NCBI GenBank assembly: GCA_028285545.1
Contig: JANQPA010000107.1
Span: forward strand, 1-64,000
Source: Saprospiraceae bacterium
GTDB taxonomy: Bacteria; Bacteroidota; Bacteroidia; Chitinophagales; Saprospiraceae
DNA: 64,000 nt
Direction of reading: 5' to 3'
Shown here: positions 16,779-25,779 of the stretch, one piece after another
Position numbering within the stretch: position 1 is the first letter of the stretch
Layout: each line of letters begins with the position of its first letter
The notes under the pieces: generated by a model
Database searches by the model: none
Told to the model about the DNA's origin: nothing
The model's input: the letters and a program-made list of their open reading frames with translations, nothing else
Position numbers and translations under genes: made by a program

Positions 16779-17095
16779 AAGTTATATACCTTCTATCTGT
16801 CAAGTGAATTTTTATTGGTTTATCTATTAGCAAATCCACCCAAATATACAGATGATCCTTCTACAGAAGAAATTAATTCATGACTAGTTAGCTTAAATTT
16901 AACATTGATATAATTATTAACATATGGATTTTCAAGGCAGTAACTAATGTTAAAATGATAAAAAAAAGAAGAAAACAGGTCCGATATTTTTCAAGAATCA
17001 AAGGATTCAACCACTTTTTTTCAAAAGCGTTATAGAATAAGGGGTTAAAATTTTAAAAAGCATTACTTTTGCTCCAATAATCGAAAAATTACTTT
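16779..17095. promoter_or_regulatory. 317-bp divergent promoter region
   Basis: This AT-rich region separates the sigma-led minus cluster from a plus-strand TPR gene. It contains a candidate -7 box for each direction, at 16841-16848 (minus strand, TATATTTG) and 17064-17071 (plus strand, TACTTTTG), both matching TAnnTTTG. No clear -33 elements or operator palindromes were seen. Confidence 0.45.
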
Positions 17096-17707
17096 ATGCT
17101 AACCATTAACATATATTTGCGATTTGCTTTAATGGGCATCTTCCTCATCGGAGGGATTATTTTATCCTTTATCCAGGGCTTTGGCTTTTGGTATGCCTTT
17201 CCTCTTCTTCTAATTGGTCTTGCCCTATTTATAGGTTATTTGCTTTTGGGGACGGTGCAGTCTGCTGCTCAGTTTATGCAAAACAATGATTTTATTGCCA
17301 CTGAAAATCGTTTAAAACTCACGCTTTCTCCCAGATTACTTTATTCTACTAATCGTGCTTTTTACTATATGATCAAGGGATCTATTGCTCTTGCACAAAA
17401 AAAAGTAGATGAAGGAGAAGCTTATCTAAAGAAAGCTCAGCAGATCAAAATTCCTACTGATAATGAAAAGGCTATGCTAGAATTACAGTTGGCCAATATC
17501 AGTGCTACTAAAGGCAAATGGAAGCAAGCTCAAAGTCATTTCCGTACCGCCAAAAGTTTAAAGGTGACGGAAGGAATGATTAAGGAACAGATTAAGCAAT
17601 TTGAAAAGGTTCTTCAAAACCGGGGTCAAATGAAGGCAGCTGCAAGAGGAGGTGGTAAAGGAGTCTTCCAACCAGGAGGAAAAAGAAAGCGGCCTAAAAT
17701 GAGATAA
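17096..17707 (+). CDS. Membrane protein with TPR-like helices
   Basis: 203 residues. Two hydrophobic helices at the N-terminus (about 8-28 and 32-52) form a hairpin that anchors a cytoplasmic or periplasmic helical domain. That domain resembles two tetratricopeptide units (FYYMIKGSIALAQKKVDEGEAYLKKAQQI and LQLANISATKGKWKQAQSHFRTAKSL). The tail is basic and Gly-rich. A scaffold role is inferred. The gene is monocistronic between divergent and convergent neighbours. Confidence 0.75.
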   Translation: MLTINIYLRFALMGIFLIGGIILSFIQGFGFWYAFPLLLIGLALFIGYLLLGTVQSAAQFMQNNDFIATENRLKLTLSPRLLYSTNRAFYYMIKGSIALAQKKVDEGEAYLKKAQQIKIPTDNEKAMLELQLANISATKGKWKQAQSHFRTAKSLKVTEGMIKEQIKQFEKVLQNRGQMKAAARGGGKGVFQPGGKRKRPKMR

Positions 17708-17795
17708 GGATAAAATCACTCCTTTTTGTCTAAAGAAAATAGATATTATTACTTTGCCGGCGGCAAAGCATGGGTAAATTAATTTTTAGATTCAA

Positions 17796-19574
17796 CTACT
17801 GTTTCTCGGGCAGGGCTCCCTTAACAAATAGGTTTAACAAAAACAGAACACTAATAAACATGGCCAGCCGTCCAAGCATGTCTCCCCATTTTAAATAAAA
17901 GGTTATGGAGTCATTCAGGTATACTTTCGATATGATGGCAGCAGGTTTATTATAGCTCGTTCGGTTATAAGATTTCCCCTTAACATCGATAAAGCAGGAG
18001 ATGCCGGTACTTGCCGCCCGGATCACAGGTCTTCGGTTTTCAATGGCTCGGATATTTGCAAATGCAGCATGTTGTTTATATCCAGCTGTATTATCCCACC
18101 ATCCATCATTTGTCATAATAAAAATGGCCTGCGCCCCCTTCTTGGTATACCTCGTAAGGTACTCCCCAAAAACCGATTCATAACAAATGACAGGAGCAAT
18201 CCTGGCAGAGTTATTTTCGAAAACAGCTCTGTCTTTTTGAGTGCCAAAACTGGCCGTTGTTCCTCCTAATTTTTGAACCAATGGTTTTAAAAAGCCTAAA
18301 AAACGACTGAATGGAAAAAATTCTGGCCCCGGCACTAGTTTGGATTTTTTATAGAGTGGTGTTTCCAGTGTCCCTGGCGAAATTTGGAGAGCGGCATTAT
18401 ATACCTCATAATAGATCTTTTGTCCATCACTTTCACGTTCTCGAATAAAAGGCCCTTCTATTTTCTGGCTCCCTAAATCCTTAAAAATACTGAAACCCCC
18501 AATCACTTTTAGATTTGGAAACTGCTCCTGTAAATCCCGAAATCGTCGAATCTGAGGATAGTTTTCTAATCCACCTAATTCAAAATAGCCTAGACTAGCT
18601 TCAGGGAGGACTATAAACTCTGTTTTTTCAGTAATCTTTGAAGCAACCAGCTCTATAATATGGCTCATTTGGATAACAGTAGAAACCTGCCTTTTCTGAT
18701 AATGCGGCTCATAATTGGGTTGTACAGCCAGGACTTCTATTGATTTTGAAGAATCAAAAGATCTGTTGAATTGAATAATTGAAACTATAATCGGCACAAA
18801 AAGAATAAGTGCAAAATAGATCAAATCCGTTTTCCAGTTTTCTTTTCTTGAAAAATTAGAAATTCCCTTAAATAGATACCAGTTAATCAACAAAATCCAT
18901 AAGGATCCTCCTAGAACACCAGTATGGTCATACCATTGAATTATTGAGGGCCATTCCGCCAATCCATTCCCCAGGGTTAACCATGGCCACGCCAAATCCC
19001 ATCTGAAATGAAAATATTCAAAAAACAGCCAAAAAACAATAAATGGAAATATACTGAACTTAGGCATGCTTATTCGCGCCTGATGCCATAAAACCATCGT
19101 CAAAGACATCAAAGCAGAATTGGCTAAAATGGTAAAAATTCCTGCTGCCAGAGAGGCATTCGCCAACCAGTAAGTAGACAGAATATTCCAGATGATGAAT
19201 GCCTGAAAACTATAATTGAAAACTTTTGAACGTTGGGGCTTATCAGCAGATTGGCGGATTAATTGTTCCATTCGAAACAAGGGAATGAAAGCCACCAATA
19301 AAAATGGGCTGAATCCTATATCTCCAGGAAAACCTATTCCGAGCAAGACCCCACTTATTGTAGCCCAGCACAACGGATGATCCCAATTTAAATGGCTGAG
19401 AACTTTTCGCCACCTCCAGATCATTAAAACCACTGAAGAGGATAAAAAAAGAACCAAAGGTCTATACCCCCACAAAAGTTGTTGGGTGGAACGGGAATAT
19501 ATTTCCCATCCCATCCAAAAGCTTATCGCTAGTAATAAAACTATAGAAAAGATTAAAATATTTTTTTTCTTCAC
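17796..19574 (-). CDS. lnt: Apolipoprotein N-acyltransferase
   Basis: 592 residues, somewhat longer than the E. coli enzyme. Multiple membrane helices at the N-terminus are followed by a nitrilase-fold domain carrying the Glu-Lys-Cys triad: Glu in FIVLPEASLGYF, Lys in YKKSKLVPGPEFFPF, and Cys in APVICYESVFGEYL. It adds the third acyl chain to lipoproteins at the periplasmic face of the inner membrane. Its gene begins 12 bp after the SusD-like lipoprotein gene ends, so both are likely cotranscribed with metG. Confidence 0.94.
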   Translation of the reverse strand: MKKKNILIFSIVLLLAISFWMGWEIYSRSTQQLLWGYRPLVLFLSSSVVLMIWRWRKVLSHLNWDHPLCWATISGVLLGIGFPGDIGFSPFLLVAFIPLFRMEQLIRQSADKPQRSKVFNYSFQAFIIWNILSTYWLANASLAAGIFTILANSALMSLTMVLWHQARISMPKFSIFPFIVFWLFFEYFHFRWDLAWPWLTLGNGLAEWPSIIQWYDHTGVLGGSLWILLINWYLFKGISNFSRKENWKTDLIYFALILFVPIIVSIIQFNRSFDSSKSIEVLAVQPNYEPHYQKRQVSTVIQMSHIIELVASKITEKTEFIVLPEASLGYFELGGLENYPQIRRFRDLQEQFPNLKVIGGFSIFKDLGSQKIEGPFIRERESDGQKIYYEVYNAALQISPGTLETPLYKKSKLVPGPEFFPFSRFLGFLKPLVQKLGGTTASFGTQKDRAVFENNSARIAPVICYESVFGEYLTRYTKKGAQAIFIMTNDGWWDNTAGYKQHAAFANIRAIENRRPVIRAASTGISCFIDVKGKSYNRTSYNKPAAIISKVYLNDSITFYLKWGDMLGRLAMFISVLFLLNLFVKGALPEKQ

Positions 19575-19586
19575 TAAGCAGGCAGT

Positions 19587-21074
19587 TTATTGTAATAACC
19601 ACATTCTTGTATTTTGAGTATCTCCTCCCATTCGGCTTACAGCCTCTTCATAATTGGAGGAATTTAGTCTTCCCTCCTCCACAGGGTATGTAAATCTCAA
19701 TGGGAGATTATCGCTATTACTGTTGCCACAGGTAGGAGTCAAAAAAGGAATCGCATCCCAATTATAATTAAATTCTGCCAGCCTTCTGCGCATATCAAAA
19801 TAGCCCTCTAAGCCAACAAAATAAAGAGCAGCCCACTTTTGAATAACAATTTGGCCTGGGTCATCCTGATAGGCAACCCCAGAATTTTCATAAAAATCAT
19901 CGAAGGTTTTCCATCCAAAGTCAGCCAAATCAGCATTATGGTAGGTAATAGAACTTTGAATACCCGCTTTATAGTGGTCCCCAGCTGAACCTGTAATTAA
20001 TCCTTTCTCTGCTGCCTCGGCAAGAATAAATTCAAGTTCATCATGATTCATCATTATTCCGCGTGATCGTACGTCCTGTCCTATAACGGGGAAGCCCGGA
20101 AAATCAAAATAAGGTAATCCCAATAAGGACCCCGTATTATCTGTATCGCAACCTGTTGCACCACTAACCCATCCTAAATATTCTGGAGAACTGGTACCGG
20201 CAGTAGCTTCGGTTGGTCTGGCAAATTGTCCCAGGCGAGGATCCTTATAAGTCTCAAAGAACTCCAATGCCGTTTGGCTCAAACGTACAGCTTCGAAATC
20301 TGTTGGATTTAAATTAAATAATGGATGTGAAGAGGCTTGTTCTCCTTTAAATTGAAGCTGAGCACCGTCTGTAACATTATTAAAAATTGGCTCATTACTA
20401 ACAATATTCTGCATTTCCTGAGCTACATCTTCTTTATCAGAAATCCTCATTAATAACCTTAGACGGAGAGAATTACAAAATTTTTGCCATTTAGCCATAT
20501 CTCCTCCATAAATCAGATCTACACTGGCATCAACAACATTACCGGAAGTATTAATAAGACCGTTAGCCCTTCTTAATTCCGCAAGCAAGCCTTCCGGTCC
20601 AGTATAAATATCGGCCTGAGCATCATAACTTGGAAAAAGGACTCCAGATTCCTGACCTTGAGCACCTTCTGAATATGGGATATCTCCATAAGCATCTGTT
20701 AAAACTGAAAAAAGCCATGACCTAAGAATGATTCCCAGTGCTTCATAGTTAGGATTTCCCTGTTCATTTCCAATAGCCTCCAGGTTTCTGGCTTTAATAA
20801 TGGCACTAAAAAGGCTAAACCAGGTATCAGATAGGTTAGCCCAATTGTAAATATCAATATTTGTATTAGAAGTATTTGAAGTCAGTTGGACAGAATGATT
20901 CCCTATAGAAAAGGCCTGCAACATGATATTTTCCACTCCATCTAAAAGAACCTCATTTAAGACAATTGTCGGATCATCTTCTACCTCTGGATTTAAGTCG
21001 CTATCACCGATTTTATCACAGGCAAAAATGAGAAGAAGAAGTATTATAAAACTTGAATAAGTAAATTTTTTCAT
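19587..21074 (-). CDS. SusD/RagB-family outer-membrane lipoprotein (orphan)
   Basis: 495 residues, with a lipoprotein signal peptide (IILLLLIFAC). The helical, TPR-like SusD fold is indicated by WSLFSAIIKARNLEAIGNEQGNPNYEALG-type spacing, YGDIPYSEGAQG, and WAALYFVGLEGYFDMRRR near the C-terminus, which fits the SusD-like_2 subfamily. SusD proteins cap a SusC TonB-dependent transporter and capture glycans or peptides. No SusC gene lies in this window; the neighbours are metG (39 bp upstream) and lnt. Confidence 0.88.
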   Translation of the reverse strand: MKKFTYSSFIILLLLIFACDKIGDSDLNPEVEDDPTIVLNEVLLDGVENIMLQAFSIGNHSVQLTSNTSNTNIDIYNWANLSDTWFSLFSAIIKARNLEAIGNEQGNPNYEALGIILRSWLFSVLTDAYGDIPYSEGAQGQESGVLFPSYDAQADIYTGPEGLLAELRRANGLINTSGNVVDASVDLIYGGDMAKWQKFCNSLRLRLLMRISDKEDVAQEMQNIVSNEPIFNNVTDGAQLQFKGEQASSHPLFNLNPTDFEAVRLSQTALEFFETYKDPRLGQFARPTEATAGTSSPEYLGWVSGATGCDTDNTGSLLGLPYFDFPGFPVIGQDVRSRGIMMNHDELEFILAEAAEKGLITGSAGDHYKAGIQSSITYHNADLADFGWKTFDDFYENSGVAYQDDPGQIVIQKWAALYFVGLEGYFDMRRRLAEFNYNWDAIPFLTPTCGNSNSDNLPLRFTYPVEEGRLNSSNYEEAVSRMGGDTQNTRMWLLQ

Positions 21075-21113
21075 ACCAAATCAATTTTATCGTTCATAAA
21101 CTAATATACCAAT

Positions 21114-23237
21114 TTATCTTACAACGAAACCATTCCCCCAATCACTTTGAGGCCCAACAAAACCAAGTCCACCATCTTCATTTTCGGCCATTAAGATCAT
21201 TCCTTCCGATAAAATACCCCTGAGTTTTCGTGGTGCCAGATTAGCAACCAGAATAATTTTTTTGCCAATGATATCTTCCGGCTTAAAATACTCTGCAATG
21301 CCAGAAACCACCGTTCTGTGTTCAAGTCCGATATCTACTTTTATTTTGAGTAATTTTTTTGCCTTCGGCACTTTTTCGGCTTCTAGTATGGTACCCGTTC
21401 TAAGATCTAATTTAGTAAAATCTTCAAATTGAATTTCCTCTTTAAGGGCTGATCGCTCTTGTTTTTTTTCACTATCCAGAATGGCTTGTAAATGATCCTT
21501 TTGCCTCTTGATAATGTCTAATCGACTATGATCCTTTCGGTCCTGTATTTTAGCAAACAATAGTGTTGGCTGACCAATTTCGTGTCCAGCAGGAATAAGT
21601 GCATTTCCTTCTCTAACATCATTAAGTACATTCTGAAGTTCTCCCGTAGTCACCGGTTCCAGTCTAATCAGCTCGCGAATGCGCGGAGAGGTAAAGGGAA
21701 TAAAAGGCTCTACCAATACACTTAACAGCGCTACTATTTGTGCACATGCATTCATACAATCTGCGATCTCCTGGCTTTCAGGATCCGTTTTCCAAATTGC
21801 CCAGGGGGATACTTCCTGCAAGAAAGTATTTCCATAAGAAGATATTTCCATGAGTATTTGAGATGCCGATTTAAAACTAAATCGCTCCAGATCCGCGATA
21901 AGTGCATCCAGCAAAGACAATAATTTCGGATGAGCATCTTTTAAGGAAAGATTAGACTCGGGTATTTTCCCATTATAATATTTGTGGGTCAAAACAACTA
22001 CCCGATTAATAAAATTACCCAGGTTATCTGATAACTCCTTATCATGAAAATCTACAAAGTCATCCCATTTGAAGTCACTGTCTCTATTCTCTGGCAGATT
22101 GCGAAGGAGGGCATACCTCAAAGCATCTTCCTTATTTGGAAAATCTTCAAATTCTTTGAGATATACATGTTGCTCAATTCCCCACATTCTGGTTTTTGAA
22201 AATTTCTGCCCTTCAAAGTTTAAAAACTGATTGGCTGGAACATTTATTGGCAAGGCATAATCGCCATGGGCTTTAAGCATGGATGGAAATACAATACAAT
22301 GAAAAACAATATTATCTTTCCCAATGAAATGAATAAGGTTGACATCATCCCCTTTCCAGTAATCTTCCCAGTTTTTTCCATTTTCTTCTGCCCATTGTTT
22401 GGTAGCGGATATATATCCAATTGGAGCATCAAACCAAACATATAAAACTTTCCCTTCAGCCTCTTGCAAAGGTACCGGAATACCCCAACTCAAATCCCGG
22501 GTAATCGAACGAGCTTGCAGGCCTGAATCCAGCCAGGAAAGGCATTGCCCCAATACATGTTTTTTCCATTTACGGGCGTCATGATGTTCTTTTCCATCAA
22601 GCTGCCCATTAGCTATCCAGTCTCGGAGCCACTGTTCATGCTTGTCCAATCTAAAATACCAGTGTTTGGTCGTTTTCAAAACAGGAGCCTCACCACTGAG
22701 GGTTGATTTGGGCTCTATTAATTCCATTGGAGACAAGTCAGAGCCGCAGTTTTCACACTGATCCCCATAAGCTTCTTCATATCCACATCGGGGGCAAGTT
22801 CCAATAATATATCGATCGGCTAAGAATTGATCAAAGGAAGCATCGTAATACTGTTCAATTGTTTTTTCTTCAAACTCATCTCCTTTTTCATAAAGATGAA
22901 GAAAGAAATCCTGGGAAGTTTGATGATGCAGGGGCGCACTGGTTCGATGATAATAATCGAAAGAGATACCTAGCCGTTCAAAAGAAGATTTATTTAACTC
23001 ATGATATTTATCAATAATTTCCCTCGGGCTAATCCCTTCTTTTTTAGCTCTAATAGTAATAGCTGCGCCATGCTCATCCGAGCCGCAAACCCATACCACA
23101 TCTCTACCCAGCAAACGCAGGTATCTTACATATATATCAGCAGGTAAATATGCTCCGGCCAGGTGCCCAAGGTGCAAGGGGCCATTAGCATATGGAAGTG
23201 CTGAAGTAATTAGGTATCTTTTGTTTTTATCCGTCAT
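21114..23237 (-). CDS. metG: Methionyl-tRNA synthetase
   Basis: 707 residues. The HIGH-type motif is PLHLGHLAGAYLPADIY and the KMSKS-type motif is GQKFSKTRMWG. Between them is a zinc knuckle with CPRCGYEEAYGDQCENCG. The C-terminal extension (FEDFTKLDLRTGTILEAEKV...VVSGIAEYF) is the EMAP/Trbp111-type OB fold for tRNA binding or dimerisation. It charges initiator and elongator tRNA-Met in the cytoplasm. It heads a metG-susD-lnt series. A palindrome (ACTTAC AA GTAAGT, 23259-23272) lies just before its start. Confidence 0.97.
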   Translation of the reverse strand: MTDKNKRYLITSALPYANGPLHLGHLAGAYLPADIYVRYLRLLGRDVVWVCGSDEHGAAITIRAKKEGISPREIIDKYHELNKSSFERLGISFDYYHRTSAPLHHQTSQDFFLHLYEKGDEFEEKTIEQYYDASFDQFLADRYIIGTCPRCGYEEAYGDQCENCGSDLSPMELIEPKSTLSGEAPVLKTTKHWYFRLDKHEQWLRDWIANGQLDGKEHHDARKWKKHVLGQCLSWLDSGLQARSITRDLSWGIPVPLQEAEGKVLYVWFDAPIGYISATKQWAEENGKNWEDYWKGDDVNLIHFIGKDNIVFHCIVFPSMLKAHGDYALPINVPANQFLNFEGQKFSKTRMWGIEQHVYLKEFEDFPNKEDALRYALLRNLPENRDSDFKWDDFVDFHDKELSDNLGNFINRVVVLTHKYYNGKIPESNLSLKDAHPKLLSLLDALIADLERFSFKSASQILMEISSYGNTFLQEVSPWAIWKTDPESQEIADCMNACAQIVALLSVLVEPFIPFTSPRIRELIRLEPVTTGELQNVLNDVREGNALIPAGHEIGQPTLLFAKIQDRKDHSRLDIIKRQKDHLQAILDSEKKQERSALKEEIQFEDFTKLDLRTGTILEAEKVPKAKKLLKIKVDIGLEHRTVVSGIAEYFKPEDIIGKKIILVANLAPRKLRGILSEGMILMAENEDGGLGFVGPQSDWGNGFVVR

Positions 23238-23404
23238 AGAAAAGCTGTTATTTTATCTACTTACAAGTAAGTCGTGAATATACAGTTTTGCTAACGCATT
23301 ATTCTAAAAATTAGTTTCTAATCCTTCTTCCGGGGGTTTAATTAACAAGCCTGGCAAAAAGGGATGAACTACTATAAAGCAAATTCCAAAAAACTTCTAA
23401 AGGT

Positions 23405-23608
23405 ATGATATCAATAAGGGATTTGGAGTACCTCGATCAGGCAAAGGTGCCAGTTGTTTTAAATTATCGTTTAAGCTCCGGCAAAATTCAATCCATCATC
23501 ACCATAATAAGAGAAATTGGCAAGAAAAATAAAAGCTGGTTTGTCCTTACAGAAACCGGAGAACCCATTCCTTTAGAACAAATTATCAGTATTCAGAAAA
23601 AAAAATAA
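23405..23608 (+). CDS. Small basic protein, Sm-like fold suspected
   Basis: 67 residues, not recognised as a named family. The strand pattern (VPVVLNYRLSSGKIQSIITIIREIG...WFVLTETGEPIPLEQIISI) resembles small five-strand Sm/Rof-like domains in which a ligand or loop modulates a partner. It lies 54 bp before the next sigma-factor gene on the same strand and may share its transcript. The reading frame has good codon use for this genome, but homologues are needed to be sure that it is translated. Confidence 0.55.
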   Translation: MISIRDLEYLDQAKVPVVLNYRLSSGKIQSIITIIREIGKKNKSWFVLTETGEPIPLEQIISIQKKK

Positions 23609-23662
23609 TTTTTTGTGCAAGGTTTAAAAATTCTTGGCATCTAAAAGTCAAACTCAGGAACA

Positions 23663-24241
23663 TTGAATGAACAACAACTGATAAGGGCCATTAAATCAGG
23701 ATCTGAAGAAGGTTACCGTACTTTAGTATCGAGTTACCAGAACAAGGTATTAAATACCTGCCTGGGATTTGTTCCTAATATACAGGATGCTGAAGATTTG
23801 TGTCAGGAAGTATTCGTTCAAGTATTCCGGTCCATAGATCAATTTCGGGAAGATGCAACATTGTCAACCTGGATTTACAGAATAAGCATTAGCAAATGTT
23901 TGGAGTTTATTCGGCATAAAAAACGCAAAAAAAGAATCTCTTTTTTTCAATCTCTGGTTGGCTTAGAGGAAGCAAAGGATAAAATTGCCTCCCCCATTTT
24001 TGACCATCCCGGGGTTCAATTAGAGCGAAAGGAAGAGACCCGCATTTTATTTGAACAAATCAACCAATTACCTAAAAATCAAAAAATAGCTTTTACACTT
24101 CATAAAATTGAACATATGTCACATAAAGAAATTGGCGATATTTTAAATACCTCCGTGTCGGCAGTAGAATCTCTAATTTTCAGGGCTAAACGCCGGCTTC
24201 GGTCAAAACTTACAAAATTATATTATGAAAAAGAAGGATAA
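23663..24241 (+). CDS. ECF-type sigma factor, likely TTG start
   Basis: 192 residues. Region 2 (GFVPNIQDAEDLCQEVFVQVFRSIDQFREDATLSTWIYRISISK) and region 4 (LPKNQKIAFTLHKIEHMSHKEIGDILNTSVSAVESLIFRAKRRLR) are both complete. The only start giving the normal family N-terminus (NEQQLIRAIKSGSEEGYRTL) is TTG at 23663; the ATG four bases later is out of frame. AGGAA immediately upstream is very close to the start. It overlaps the next gene by 17 bp, suggesting translational coupling. Confidence 0.93.
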   Translation: MNEQQLIRAIKSGSEEGYRTLVSSYQNKVLNTCLGFVPNIQDAEDLCQEVFVQVFRSIDQFREDATLSTWIYRISISKCLEFIRHKKRKKRISFFQSLVGLEEAKDKIASPIFDHPGVQLERKEETRILFEQINQLPKNQKIAFTLHKIEHMSHKEIGDILNTSVSAVESLIFRAKRRLRSKLTKLYYEKEG

Positions 24242-24569
24242 TTCTACGGAAAACAAAGTGGATAGGATCCTTGAGAGTATCGATCATATTCAAAGGGTGG
24301 AAGGAAATCCCTATTTGTATAGCCGTATCCGCGAAAGATTAAAGGATGAAGGAGATAAGTCTTTATCTTTTTTTAGCAGAAAATCCGTCATCAATGCAAG
24401 GCTGGGGATAGTAATGCTGGCCATTCTATGCCTTGTGAATGTTTTTACAATAATTAATTATTCAAGTATCGATCGTTCAGAAACAAGCGGCATTTCTTCT
24501 TTATCAGAGGCATATGGTTGGAGTGACGATTCATCTCAGGGAATTTATGATTCCATAGATTTCGAATGA
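24225..24569 (+). CDS. Single-pass membrane anti-sigma candidate
   Basis: 114 residues. A basic, helical cytoplasmic N-terminus (about 1-58, with RILESIDHIQRVEGNPYLYSRIRERL) is followed by one membrane segment (LGIVMLAILCLVNVFTIIN, about 63-82) and a short Ser/Asp-rich periplasmic tail. Its size and topology resemble CnrY/NccY-type anti-sigma factors rather than FecR. It overlaps the sigma gene and precedes a CpxP-like sensor, which supports this role by context. Confidence 0.72.
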   Translation: MKKKDNSTENKVDRILESIDHIQRVEGNPYLYSRIRERLKDEGDKSLSFFSRKSVINARLGIVMLAILCLVNVFTIINYSSIDRSETSGISSLSEAYGWSDDSSQGIYDSIDFE

Positions 24570-24596
24570 GGCGATTGGTACAAAAAATGATGGAGC

Positions 24597-25091
24597 ATGA
24601 GTTATTTTAATACTAATTATAAAAATTGGATCATCGGCTTTTTGATCCTCCTAAATATAGGAACCCTGAGTTTTATGTGGATTATGCGACCTCCCCCTCC
24701 AGATGGCCCTGGAAGAAGGGGAGGTCCTCCCCTACCCCAAGGTTTTTTAGCAAAAGAATTGGGCTTTGACAATCAACAGGCTGCGGAGCTAAAATCATTA
24801 ATGGATGATTATTTTCAGCAAAGCAGAAAGATTCATTCTCAAATAAGGCAAAATAAAAAGGATATTTTTAAACTGATCCAGGTGGATATACCTGATAGTG
24901 TAGCGATTCAGGAAATGATTCAGGAAAAAAGTCGTTTGCACTCAGAAGAAGAGAATTTATTTGTAGATCACTATCAGGCCATCCGAAAAATTTGTAGAGA
25001 CGATCAAATCGAAAATTTAAATCGTGTCTTTGGTAAAGCAATGGGACCACCTCCTCTGAGAAGGAGGCCACCACCTAATAGAAGGGATTAA
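24597..25091 (+). CDS. Periplasmic CpxP/CnrX-like heavy-metal or stress sensor
   Basis: 164 residues. One N-terminal membrane segment (IGFLILLNIGTLSFMWIM) anchors a periplasmic, helical domain. A Pro/Gly/Arg-rich spacer (PPPPDGPGRRGGPPLPQG) is followed by LGFDNQQAAELKSLMDDYFQQSRKI and further long helices, as in the Spy/CpxP/CnrX 'heavy-metal resistance' fold, and the tail is again Pro/Arg-rich. In CnrYXH-like systems such a protein senses metal or misfolding and releases the sigma factor. The His and Met metal ligands of CnrX are not evident, so envelope stress is as likely. Confidence 0.78.
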   Translation: MSYFNTNYKNWIIGFLILLNIGTLSFMWIMRPPPPDGPGRRGGPPLPQGFLAKELGFDNQQAAELKSLMDDYFQQSRKIHSQIRQNKKDIFKLIQVDIPDSVAIQEMIQEKSRLHSEEENLFVDHYQAIRKICRDDQIENLNRVFGKAMGPPPLRRRPPPNRRD

Positions 25092-25643
25092 AGCGTTTAC
25101 TTTACGTTGCAGCTAAAACAATATTAGATTCCATAAAATCTGATGTATCATAAAGAATCTGTGACAACAACACATAAATCCAAATTAACATGTTTGGGTA
25201 TTTTTTAATTGAATCTAAATATTTATTTTACAACAATTTTTAAAGAGAAGAAAACTTGTAGTCGAAATCTCCTAATAAGGCAAAAACCTAAAATCAAGAG
25301 ATCAAATTGTTAACTATAGGTAATTTTTTTTAATCATAATGAAAAAATATAGCTTGGTTTTTCTTGGCGAATTTTAATAAAATAGTTAACTAGCGTCACC
25401 ATTTAACAATAAATTTTCATATCTTTGAAAAAATTGGCTGTTTGGTCTTGAATGTGTCTTAAATTTTTTGGAAATTATTAGAAAATTAGGATTCATTCTT
25501 TTTGAATAAAAAAAATTGTTTTACATTTACGGTCTCTATTTAGATTTAAACCAATTAAGAAAAATAATAATAACTATTTAAGTCACCTAACAAAATTTAC
25601 ATAATAGTTATTCAAGATATATAACTGGGGTTTAGTTTTTTAT

Positions 25644-25690
25644 GAAAGGTGAGGAGGCGTGAGCAAGCATCCCACCTTTCTTTATTTTAT
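25644..25690 (+). terminator. Plus-strand terminator-like hairpin
   Basis: GAAAGGTG (25644-25651) pairs with CACCTTTC (25673-25680), with a GC-rich interior, and is followed by TTTATTTTAT. It lies more than 550 bp after the last plus-strand gene and 90 bp before the next one. Confidence 0.65.
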
Positions 25691-25758
25691 CTCCTCTTTA
25701 TTTTATCCTATTCTTTTCCTTTTCCATTTCCGTAAAATCTTTATTTTAGCCCCATTCC

Positions 25759-25766
25759 TAAATTTG
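25759..25766 (+). promoter_or_regulatory. Possible -7 box for the DUF1015 gene
   Basis: TAAATTTG fits TAnnTTTG and lies 14 bases before the ATG, which would give a very short leader. No clear -33 TTG was found. Confidence 0.3.
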
Positions 25767-25779
25767 CTCAAGCATCAAC

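Larger units (their letters stand above)
25092..25779. other. 688-bp gap, AT-rich, with a plus-strand terminator
   Basis: No protein gene is evident. The region is strongly AT-rich. A TATCTTTG box (25420-25427, plus strand) matches the TAnnTTTG -7 consensus but has no good -33. A GC-richer hairpin with a U-rich tail (25644-25690) then ends any transcript. Together they could bound a noncoding RNA of about 250 bases, or the hairpin may simply end a long 3' leader from the sensor gene. Confidence 0.45.
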
